The notes beneath the pieces are model-generated. The model made no database searches, was not told the origin of the DNA, and worked only from the letters and a program-made list of their open reading frames with translations. 64,000 nt of DNA from Dermacentor variabilis (lineage: Eukaryota > Arthropoda > Arachnida > Ixodida > Ixodidae). Position numbers and translations under genes: made by a program. Positions 55,985 through 64,000 of this stretch are shown in pieces. The stretch lies in assembly GCF_050947875.1 (NCBI RefSeq), contig NC_134572.1:158679105-158743104 (forward strand), given 5' to 3'. Numbering within the stretch: position 1 is the stretch's first letter; each line of letters starts with the position of its first letter.

Positions 55985-56317
55985 TTCTGTTATATACTGT
56001 ATATTCATATATGTCATTTGTACTGACTAACCACACTGCTTTGTATCACTGATTGTACATTATACTGTATATTCATATGTCATTTGTACTAACACACTGC
56101 TTTGTATCACTGATCGTACATATCACCTTACACGTTTTCACTTATACATTTGTACATTGCACACACTAAAGTGTACAAACTTTATTCTATTATATCCCCG
56201 TTGTTATGAATACGGGCAAAAACCTTGTCAACCTGCAAAAAAGCAGCTTTTAGTTCTTCTCCCGGCGTTCATATTTTGAAAATGAATGAATTCGAAAAAT
56301 AAAGATTGATTGATTGA
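55985..56317 (+). mobile_element. LINE 3' end with ATTG tail
   Basis: AT-rich 3' UTR-like sequence ends with AATAAA (56298-56303) and GATTGATTGATTGA (56304-56317), a typical tail of CR1/Jockey-like LINEs. Within it a segment of about 68 bp (TATACTGTATATTCATAT through CTTTGTATCACTGAT) is tandemly duplicated at about 55992 and 56061. Confidence 0.6.
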
Positions 56318-56465
56318 AGAGCTCTTTATAGGGTGTGCTTTCAGCAGTTCTTGAGTTCTTGCGTCGCTATTGTAATTGGTGGGAGTGCCTGTCGGTACAA
56401 GATTCGTTGATTGCAGGGTAGGTGAGTCGTAAAGCCGTTGGCGTACCAGTGGTAAGGAAAGTGTA

Positions 56466-57115
56466 TGGGAACAAGCAATCATCATCATCAGTCTGGTTAC
56501 GCCCAATGCAGGGCAAATGGCTCTCCCATATTTCTCCGACTACCCTGGTCATGTGCTAATTGTGGCCATGTTGTCCCTGCAAACTTCTTAATCTCATCCG
56601 CCCACCTAACTTTCTGCCGCCCCCTGCTACGCTTCCCTTCCCTTGGAATCCAGTTCGTAACCCTTAATGACCATCGATTATATTCCCTCCTCAGTACATG
56701 TCCTGCTCATGCCCCCCATTTCTTTTTCTTGATTTCAACTAAGATGTCATTAACTCGCGTTTGTTCCCTCACCCAATCTGCTCTTTTCTTATCACTTAAC
56801 GTTACACATATCATTCTTCTTTCCATAGCTCGTTGCGTCGTCCTCAATTTAAGTAGAACCCTTTTCGTAAGCCTGCAGGTTCCTGCCCTGTACGTGAGTA
56901 CTGGTAAGACACAGCTGTTATACACTTTACTCTGGAGGGATAATGGCAACCTGCTGTTCATGATCTGAGAATGCCAGCCAAACGCACCCCAGCCCATTCT
57001 TATCCTTCTGATTATGTCAGTCTCATGATCCGGATCCGCAATCACTACCTGTCCTAAGTAGATGTATTCCCTTACCCCTTCCAGTGCCTCGCTACCTATC
57101 GTCCACAAGCAATAT
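56466..57115 (-). pseudogene. 5'-truncated RTE-type LINE, RT C terminus
   Basis: The minus strand at 57108-56707 encodes EYIYLGQVVIADPDHETDII, SLQSKVYNSCVLPVLTYRAG and TQRAMERRMICVTLSDKKR, the standard C-terminal region of RTE/BovB-type RT. Downstream (56706-56500) the frame decays into a WADEIKKFAGTTWPQLA-like end and CAT/ATG repeats at 56478-56491. The catalytic palm is missing. Confidence 0.87.
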
Positions 57116-57195
57116 GAACAAACAATATGAAAGGAATAAGCAATATGAAAGAAAAAATACAGTGCAGTAAGCGCTCATTAAAATATGTTGAGAGA

Positions 57196-57898
57196 TACGC
57201 AAGGTGTTCCAGCTAACTTTAGCCAGAGTTTAAAAATATGTGAATGCCACGTAGCTGGACAGAACCGAGGTAATGTTGTATGCCGTAGTTTGGAGATACT
57301 CAAATTATTATGTTTTCATTCCGCCTAGCTTGTTGATTAGACTTAAATATTTAATCATCTAATTAATACTTAGTAATAGGTCTAATTAATAATTAGTTCA
57401 ATATAACTAATCTGCTTCATAGATATTATAATTAGATGAAAACTGTCAATGAGAAGTTTGCTGAGCGACATGAAAAGCTCCCCATACAGCTTTCTGTTGC
57501 TCAATAAGTGCTACAAAAGAAGTGTTTTTCCGAGCGTGAAAAAAGCCCGCAAATGCACGCAAAATTCCTGCGCGATTGGCCGCTCGAGGCACATTGCGTG
57601 TATTCGCAGGCTACTTTCATGTTCGGAAAAACACTTTTATGTAGCACGTATTCAGCAACAGAAAGTTGTATCGGAAGTATTTCATGTTCCTCTACAATTT
57701 TTTCGATTGCACTTTTCATCTAATTATAGTATTTGAGAGGTTGATTAACTAGGACTCATGATCTAATTAGGCTGAAAGAAAAAAGACTAATTTCGGTATC
57801 TCTTAGTGGCGACAAACAAGACTACCTTGGTTCTGTCGACCTACTTGACATTCGCATATTTTTTAAACTCCGGCTAAAGTTAGCTGGGACACTCTGTA
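57196..57898. mobile_element. 703-bp palindromic MITE
   Basis: The ends are inverted copies (GTGTTCCAGCTAACTTTAGC at left, the complement of GTGTCCCAGCTAACTTTAGC at right) matching for about 75 bp. Similarity continues inward, so almost the whole element is one imperfect palindrome centred near 57550. For example, TTTCTGTTGCT...GTGTTTTTCCGA occurs near 57490-57535 and in reverse complement near 57620-57665. The element is flanked by TA. A smaller relative is at 25451-25692. It is non-coding; open frames on both strands mirror each other. Confidence 0.82.
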
Positions 57899-58395
57899 TA
57901 TGTAACGTGAGGGAAAGAGAGAGAGACTAGTGCAGGATATGGATGAAGAAACATGTAGAAGAATAAACCTTTATTCCGGCATAGTGTAAAACGATATGGT
58001 TGACAGTATCATTTGGTTCATTAGCCATGTGCTAGTTTCGGATGCATGCCATAAAAGTCAGCATAAATTACAAGCAAACGCGAAACGCAAAAATAGGTAA
58101 TCTTATAAGCATAATTTAAAATGATGTTTAAAGGAGGGAGCAGTAGTTAGAAGTTTTCCAATAAAGCTCGGTATTTCATTCCAGCTTTTTGCATCGACAA
58201 AAGATAGGGAACGCTGATCGTATACATTATGAGTGGTATCGCGATTCATATATACCATTCCCGGAAAACAGAGCTTCCGACCGGCCGGCTGAGTTTAGGA
58301 AGTATATCCGCAAGGAGGCGCTTTTAGTAAACGTTGAGAGTGATTTCGTATGCTCTACTTTCGTGGAGTAGAAGTCCAATCAGTCCCGGACTGAT
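57899..58395. other. Gap with no recognisable feature
   Basis: No gene recognised. A short GA run is at 57915-57925. Confidence 0.4.
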
Positions 58396-60130
58396 TTGCT
58401 GCCCATTTCTCATCCTTGCATAAATCTTCAGGTTTCAAGTCCGGGGTTCTTTTCTTTTTTAACATCCCCCCCCCCATTAGTAAAATCTGCATTCGATAAG
58501 TGTTTGAATACTTCCACTTTCCTTTGCAAGTGGATAGCAGCTTGTGTTTTTGCCGCATTTAAGTCTGGCTGTACAACCAATGCTTCGAATTATCTCACAA
58601 TTTCTGCTGTTTGTGACACGTCTAACATATTTTGCTTGCACTTATCAACATATTGTCCTTTATTGTGAAGAACTCCTTAATTCCTATTCCGCATTGATTT
58701 CTCTCTGGTCGCTCCGCTATCACAAATCTCGCAAGTTTCATGACACAGGTCTGAGCGCAGGTAGTTCAGAGGGGGCAAGTGGACACCACTTATTGTGACC
58801 TCAGCACATTTACGGTGACGTAGTCAGCCACTCAATGCTTCTGGTCAAGCTTACGCACTTTGGTGTTGAAGCGTCAGTTGTCAATCTCTTGCGCTGTTAT
58901 CTTCTTCATAGACCATGTTATGTTTATGTTAACGTCAATGGCCAGGCGTATCTTTTCAACATGGTAATTAGCGGCTTCCTTCAAGAATCAGGATTAGGAC
59001 AACTTCTTTTTTTTATGTTTATCAATGACGCTTTTTCTTCGCCCATTCAGAATTCTGCTTTCCTTATATGCAATCAAGATTTTGAAGAAAATTCGTGCTG
59101 TTGATGACTATCGCACTGCGTACTCTAACCTGTTTTCTTTTTCTAAATGGTACGAAGATATTCACCTCACCCTCAATGCTGCTAAGACCAAAGTCATGAC
59201 TATCACTCGCAAAACAGCAAGCGTTTCTCTTTCTTATTCTGTAGACTCTGAACCATTCTGTAAGGTAAAGTGAGATCAATGATCACGGTGTGCTCTTTGA
59301 AACTTCACACTTTTCAGCTCTCCCTAAACGGGTTACAATGCGGTGTACGTGCTTTCTGGGCTCTGTTGCAGACTGTCAAGGCAATTCAATTCTCCTACAC
59401 CTCTCCTCCAGATGTACACAATAATCTGCCTTCCTCCACTAGAACACGCGTCCGTCGTTCAGAATTGCATTTCTACATCCAAAAATGACATTATTGTCCA
59501 GAGAACGTTTCTAAGTATATATTGTCACCACTTTGCCAAGAACGACAATGGACCTTGTATTGACACTGCTGGCATTTCGCTACTGCCCTTACTTCGCTGC
59601 CGACCTAATTGCGCTGACCTTCTCTCTTTTTTTTTTAACTCATTCAGGGTATCCTCAACTTCCCCGAAATGCTTAGTTGTATAACGTTTCGTATTCCACG
59701 CAAGGTCACCAAAGAACATAGCAACTCCATATTCCTGCAAATCGTCACCTACAATCAACTGTGCGCAGAATATACTGAGTAACGGAACAGAGAAATAACG
59801 CTTATTTTCGCTATCGTGGTATCTTTTACAACTCACTGCCATTCTTCTTTTCAGTGCCTTGCGTTGTTTCATAATTTCGCACATGGTTCAACTGCCTTTC
59901 TCCTATTTTTCTTTTTCTCTACCTTGATTTTTGTTGGATGCAATAGGTTCTTTTCATAATTCGTTCTTTTCATTCATTGTTTACCTCATATTCTCCTCTA
60001 GTTTTTTCCTCCTTGTTTCTCGCTTTCGATGTATATGCGTTCGCTACCGCTCAGACTTTAGGGTTGTTCCTGGGCACGTATAATAAACGACTCAGTCAGT
60101 GATTTATCGATTGATTATATTTTATTATTA
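58396..60130 (+). pseudogene. Decayed CR1/Jockey-like LINE, RT and 3' end
   Basis: Plus-strand pieces. FKSGCTTNASNYLTISAV (58396-58668) corresponds to RT motif 1. SGFLQESGLGQLLFFMFIND (58835-59104) corresponds to the G(V)LGPLLF motif. A frame switch then gives YAIKILKKIRAVDDYRTAYS (59025-59273), where YADD is lost, and LTLNAAKTKVMTITRK. The 3' end has AATAAACGA (60081) and an AT-rich GATTGATTAT-like tail to about 60130. Several frameshifts; inactive. Confidence 0.75.
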
Positions 60131-60257
60131 TCATTAACCGACTACAACGCGGACATGGCTAAACAAGCTTCGCGGTAAAGATAGTAGTGAGTAACAGCTG
60201 GCCGACGCGTTTATATGATGACCTTGCGCGTACTTCGGATATTTTACAGCGAAGCTG
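60131..60257. other. Left flank of THAP-transposon MITE
   Basis: Unassigned sequence ending ACAGCGAAGCTG, the left half of the MITE's insertion site. The same word reappears at 62387, before a near-intact paralogue of the site. Confidence 0.5.
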
Positions 60258-60949
60258 TTAAAGAGACACTAAAGGCACATACTAAGTCGACGTGAACACT
60301 TTAAATGCCATTCCAGAAACCTCACTACGCTTGTTTGGTGCCAAGAAAAGGCGTAGTTTACGAGAAGATCGCATCTGAAGGGTCCAAATACCGTTTTCGA
60401 AATTCAAACCTCTCAACACCCAACCGGGGGAGGAGTGGGGACGTTGAATGCGCCATCAACACCCTTCCCTGCCGTCGGTGAGTAAAATGGCACCCGGCAG
60501 ACGGCGGCACCGAGCCAAGACAGCGCGGTGGATTCGCCGCTCCGACTGCTTTTCGGTCAAGTGGAGTAGACCGTCCAGCCATCCCGCGACATCACATGGA
60601 ACTTGAATTCTCTGGTACGCGCAGTTTGCGCGACTTTCGCAAGCCAGGAAAACCAGCGCAACACTACGCCATAACGAAACTACTAAAACGCGAAACCGAA
60701 ACCTTTCGTAATTTCAATGAGTTCTTCTCTCTGAAAATGAAATAGAACTGGACAAGTAGCATTCTATTTCCACTTATAATACAATAAAAGGATGTTTTTG
60801 CAACGAGTATTTGAGTACTAGTGATGGAACTTAACTGGGGAACGCTTTCGTCATCGGGTAATTACAGGAATGTGCCGGGGCAGCCTCTAATCATGTCCTG
60901 CATTCATCTCAATTTCGCGATTAATAGGCGTCTGTTCCCGACAATATTG

Positions 60950-62093
60950 TAGACACCTCGTATGAGGGGTCTACATGAGCACTTAGCCTCCCGCATTACA
61001 CCAGCACTGAAGCCTTCAACCAACTGGGAGTTCACAACACCCTCGCCGAACTCATTGAAGCCCAACAACGCTCTCAGCTTCAACGGCTCACCCTTACTGC
61101 AACGGGACGCTTTATACTATCCACGCTTGGCTTCACTTACCATCAGCAACAGCGCCCCAAACAATCGATCCTGACTGACATCCGTAGCTGGATCTACACA
61201 GACCCTATTCCTAGAAACATGCACCCTGAATATACCAGGACCCAGCGCCTAGCTCGAGCAGGAGCTATCATAAAAGCCCTTGCTCGCATACCTGGCATCA
61301 CATTCGTTGATGCAGCCCAATGTTCCCATGGCACACGATTTGTGGCCGTCGCCACACGCGATGGAGGACGGCTGAGAAAGTGGCCATCGCTCTGACCACT
61401 CCAGATCCCACCTGTCACACCATCGTGTGTGACTCTCGCTCAGCCGTCACTAACTTCAGCAAAGACCGTATTTCTCCCCGAGCTCTTCACATCTTCTGCC
61501 AGGCACCGCACCTTAAAGACAGTATGATGTCCCTGACATGGATCTCGGCCCATGCGGGCCCTGTCCACCCACAGCTCCCCAATCTCAACGCGGTCACCCA
61601 CTCCATTGCGGAAGGCCCAGTCACTGTAGACGAATTGGACACCAGGGACAATTTGACCACTTATAACAATCTCATTAATGCATTTTACCTCAGTCGCCGA
61701 ACCTTCCCTCCATCTCACCTCAAGTTCAGCCGAGCGAAGGCTACCACCATGCGTCTGCTACAAACAAACACGTACCCTTCACCCGCCCGCCTCCACCTTA
61801 TATTCCCAGACGTTTACACTACCCCCCACTGCCGGTGATGTGGCATTCACCCGGCTACGCTTCCGCATATGCTGTGGGAGTGCCCAGCACAGTACACACA
61901 CATTAACACCACGACCCTTTCGTCGAGTTTGCATGAGGCTCTGCGGAGCTCCACCCTCGACGACCAAACCTGGGCGACCCAGCACGCTCGTGAGGCAGCG
62001 GCGAGGCAAGCCCTCGACGTCTCCTCATGGGAGGCTTAGGCTCGGCCATCATAAAGTTCTGGTTCTACAATAAAACTTTATCCCCCCCCCGAT
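60950..62093 (+). mobile_element. 5'-truncated I-type LINE inserted in the MITE
   Basis: Plus-strand LINE fragment containing an RNase H remnant. It ends AATAAAACTTTATCCCCCCCCCC at about 62070-62090. AATATTG occurs at 60943-60949 and 62094-62100, the likely target duplication (9 bp with one mismatch). Removing it rejoins the MITE in the expected register, so it is younger than the MITE. Confidence 0.82.
61015..61838 (+). pseudogene. I-type LINE ORF2 C terminus, RNase H
   Basis: One frame from 61015 encodes NTLAELIEAQQRSQLQRL and ITFVDAAQCSHGTRFVAVAT, the latter with the first RNase H Asp. Near 61370 homology shifts to the frame giving VAIALTTPD (the Glu position is not conserved), TIVCDSRSAVTNF (Asp) and LTWISAHAG (His). 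A Cys/His end follows (near 61840-61900, C-x2-C-like with H and C). This resembles the C terminus of I-clade LINE ORF2. A frameshift and substitutions make it inactive. Confidence 0.8.
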
Positions 62094-62176
62094 AATATTG
62101 ACGCCTCACCAGAGATGCTCGAGCAGTAATCTATCACTTAAGCTTGATTTATTATTTGCCTTTGGTGTCCCTTTAA

Positions 62177-62393
62177 GGACTAGTTCCCCCAGGATCGTGC
62201 CCGTGCGTAGACACAAAACTCTCCTCATCACGATTGGCCCCAGCTTCGTTGCCTTCTTCCACAGCTGGCTCGTTGGCCGCCATACCACGCGAAAGCGCTC
62301 GTACGACTGTTCCCGCATTCGTCACAGTAATTAATTAATAAACTAATTAAGCAACACAAATACGTCGCCAATTTTAGAACCAATTACAGCGAA
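62177..62393. other. Right flank of the MITE and near-empty-site paralogue
   Basis: 62177 continues GGACTAGTTCCCCCAGGATCG, the right half of the MITE's insertion site. About 200 bp on, starting near 62385, ACAGCGAAGCTGTGAAGG then CAAGTTCCCCCAGGATCG gives a paralogous copy of the uninterrupted site. Confidence 0.7.
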
Positions 62394-63130
62394 GCTGTGA
62401 AGGGCAAGTTCCCCCAGGATCGTATCTGTGTGTAAACAGAGAGCTGATACCGGAGACAGTGCGCAATACCGGGCCAACCCACGGCGGAGGTGAAGCAGGC
62501 GTTAAACACTGTCCACACGGGGGCCGATCCCGGAGTAAGTGCAGTGTGGGGCCAACCCGAGGCAGAAGTGAAGCCGGCGTTAAGCACTGCCCATACGTGG
62601 GCCGATCCTGAAGCTGGTGCAATACCGGGCCGAGTGCGGCAGAGGTGCAGTGGGCGTTAAGCACACTTTATACGTGGGCCGATCACGAAGATTGTGCAAT
62701 ATCGGGCCAACCCGCGGCGGATGTAAAGGAGGCGTTAGGCACTCTCCATATGTGGGCCGATACCGAAGTTAGTGCAATGCGGGGCCGACCCACGGCGGAG
62801 GAGGAGAAGCAGGCCTTAAGCACTCTCCGTAAGTGTGTCAATCCCGAAGCTAGTGCAATGCCGGGCCGACCCGCAGCGGAGGTGAAGCAGGCGTCAAGCA
62901 CTCTCCATACGAGGGCCGGTCCCGAAGATAGTCCAATGCCCGGTCGAACCGCCGCGGAGGTGAAGTAGACGTTAAGCAAACTCCAGACGTCGGCCGATAC
63001 CGAAGTTAATGAAATGCCGGGCCGACCCACCGCGCAGGAGGAAATGTAAGCGTTAAGCACTCTCCGTACGTGTGTCAATCCCACAGTTGGTGCAATGCCG
63101 GGCCGACCCGCGGCGGAGGTGAAGCAGGCG
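62394..63130. repeat. Satellite array, 78-bp unit, about 9.5 copies
   Basis: GGGCC(A/G)ACCC recurs at 62471, 62549, 62627, 62704, 62782, 62863, about 62941, 63019 and 63100, giving units of 77-81 bp. Each includes GCGGAGGTGAAGCAGGCGTT, AAGCACTCTCC, a GTGGGCCGAT block and AGTGCAATGCC. The unit is divisible by three, so both strands stay open for over 100 codons. The array ends where a THAP transposon begins, at a TTAA that is part of the repeat unit itself. Confidence 0.92.
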
Positions 63131-63134
63131 TTAA

Positions 63135-64000
63135 AGGGACACTAAAGGTTACTATGAAGTCAAGTTAAAGTGATAAGTCAATGCTCTAGAACGTCTAAGG
63201 CGTCAATATAATCGCGAATAGAGCTTTAGTAACCGTGAAATTGAGGTAAATGCATGGCACGGTTTGAGAGCCCGCAGTGACATTCCGGTACTAGCCCGAT
63301 GACGAAGGCACTCCTCATCGTAATTTATCTAGTACTCAACTACTCGTATTAAAAAGATCATTTCATTAGGTTATATGACAGAAGCAAATGCTACTTTTCT
63401 ACTTCTGTTCGATTCTAAGCAAAAATAACATTTTGACGTTACCCTTCAATAGGGTCGAAAGGCTTCGTTTTCGCTCGACTCTGCGCTGCGCGCGCTTTGG
63501 AGTTTCTGTTGTTTCGTTATCGCGTCGTGCTGCGCTGGTTCTACTGGCTCGCAAAACTTGCATTTGGAACAAGCAGCCAGAATTCCACGTCCATGCGACA
63601 TCGTGGGATGCGCGAACGGTCCGCGGAACTTGGCCAAGGGTAGCTGCAGCGGCGAATCCAACGTCACTTATCACTGTGTGCCAACGAGTGAACCTCTCCG
63701 TACAAGCTGGTTAAGTACCTATGCCACAGAGCGTTGGCAAAGAGCCGAAAAATCCCATAGTGCGCTCGCTGCACTTTCGTCCAGAGGATTACGAGTTTAA
63801 CGCCGACTTACTGAAGTCGTGTGGAGTGCCTTTCAAAGCAATGCTTCCCCGTAGCGCTGTTCCGTCGGTCTTGCCTGCATTCTCCGTAGCGCAAGAACAA
63901 TTGCAGGTCGAAGACGGGGCGGGGCTGTGAGTGCGGCATTTGGTTTCCACAAAGGAAAAGCTACAGATGTGCGAATATGTACAGCTGACAAACAGTTGCC
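63135..64000 (+). mobile_element. THAP-encoding DNA transposon (Kolobok-like), cut by window end
   Basis: Begins AGGGACACTAAAGG after TTAA (63131-63134), inside a satellite unit (GCAGGCGTTAA). The first about 500 bp match the MITE at 60262-62172 read in reverse, and then a THAP-domain coding region follows. TTAA target sites, RRG-type ends and a THAP domain are the combination described for Kolobok transposons; piggyBac also uses TTAA but lacks THAP. The catalytic transposase region would lie beyond the window. Confidence 0.75.
63591..63930 (+). pseudogene. THAP zinc-finger DNA-binding domain, frameshifted
   Basis: In one frame, PCDIVGCANGPRNL gives the first two Cys (C-x4-C). NVTYHCVPTSEPLRTSWLS and TERWQRAEK follow. 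Near 63755-63770 homology moves to the next frame: SLHFRPEDYEFNADLLKSCG then LPRSAVPSVLPAF, the AVPxxx box that ends THAP domains. The expected C-x2-H pair reads R-S-L-H, so the third zinc-binding Cys is lost. THAP domains recognise transposon ends. A frameshift and a lost ligand indicate a broken copy. The start codon is not visible and may lie in an upstream exon. Confidence 0.8.

Larger units (their letters stand above)
60262..62172 (-). mobile_element. Deletion-derivative MITE of THAP (Kolobok-like) transposon
   Basis: Left end AGAGACACTAAAGG, right end CCTTTGGTGTCCCT, flanked by TTAA at 60258-60261 and 62173-62176. Without the inserted LINE it is about 0.77 kb. Its right-hand part, read in reverse, aligns with the THAP-containing copy starting at 63135. 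Shared words are GCGTCAATAT, GAAATTGAG, CCCGATGACGAA, CTAGTACTCAA and TGCGCTGGTT. It is therefore a derivative that lost the coding part. An I-type LINE splits it at 60950-62093. Confidence 0.85.

Noticed and set aside
62683..63084. 133-codon minus frame and 107-codon plus frame
   Set aside because: Both are products of the 78-bp satellite, whose period is divisible by three.

Overview
The window is eukaryotic and almost certainly from a hard (ixodid, probably metastriate) tick. Five copies of a tRNA-headed SINE match the Ruka family described from Rhipicephalus. They lie among many decayed LINEs, Ty3/Gypsy elements, MITEs and minisatellites. I found no convincing host protein gene, rRNA or functional tRNA gene. 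Nearly every long reading frame is retrotransposon coding sequence or a shadow of GC-rich or tandem-repeat DNA.

Layout. 1-3.4 kb: unassigned DNA with short perfect hairpins. 3.7-9.05 kb: a full-length I-type LINE (minus strand) bounded by 12-bp target-site duplications, with intact ORF1 and broken ORF2. 9.5-13.96 kb: a decayed CR1/L2-like LINE (minus) carrying a hAT-type MITE and two SINEs. 14-28.9 kb: mostly unassigned, with a TA-flanked MITE, two SINEs, RTE 3' ends and CpG-rich patches. 28.9-33.2 kb: a degenerate Ty3/Gypsy element (plus). 33.9-34.9 kb: a 95-bp minisatellite. 36.3-42.5 kb: a solo-LTR-like sequence with 47-bp repeats, split by a second, conventional Gypsy element (minus) that itself holds a LINE-tail insertion. 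44.67-51.49 kb: a complete, young LTR element (minus). 51.8-60.1 kb: fragments of Tx1/L1-like, RTE and CR1/Jockey-like LINEs and a 700-bp palindromic MITE. 60.26-64 kb: a THAP-encoding DNA transposon with TTAA target sites, its deletion derivative (split by an I-type LINE), and a 78-bp satellite.

The two most interesting systems are these. (1) The 44,670-51,488 element is Ty3/Gypsy-like but has integrase upstream of reverse transcriptase and RNase H in one 1,031-residue frame. That is the Gmr1-type order, and its Gag has a SCAN-like capsid region. Its LTRs differ at only 3 of 769 positions, yet gag and protease carry lesions. (2) The TTAA-flanked THAP transposon at the right edge resembles Kolobok. 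It can be paired in this window with its own MITE, and the MITE with a near-empty-site paralogue.

Coding segments cooperate only within each element: Gag packages RNA; protease, RT, RNase H and integrase copy and insert it; LINE endonuclease and RT carry out target-primed reverse transcription; SINEs and MITEs borrow those activities. Most copies here are broken. Family assignments rest on motifs read by eye.
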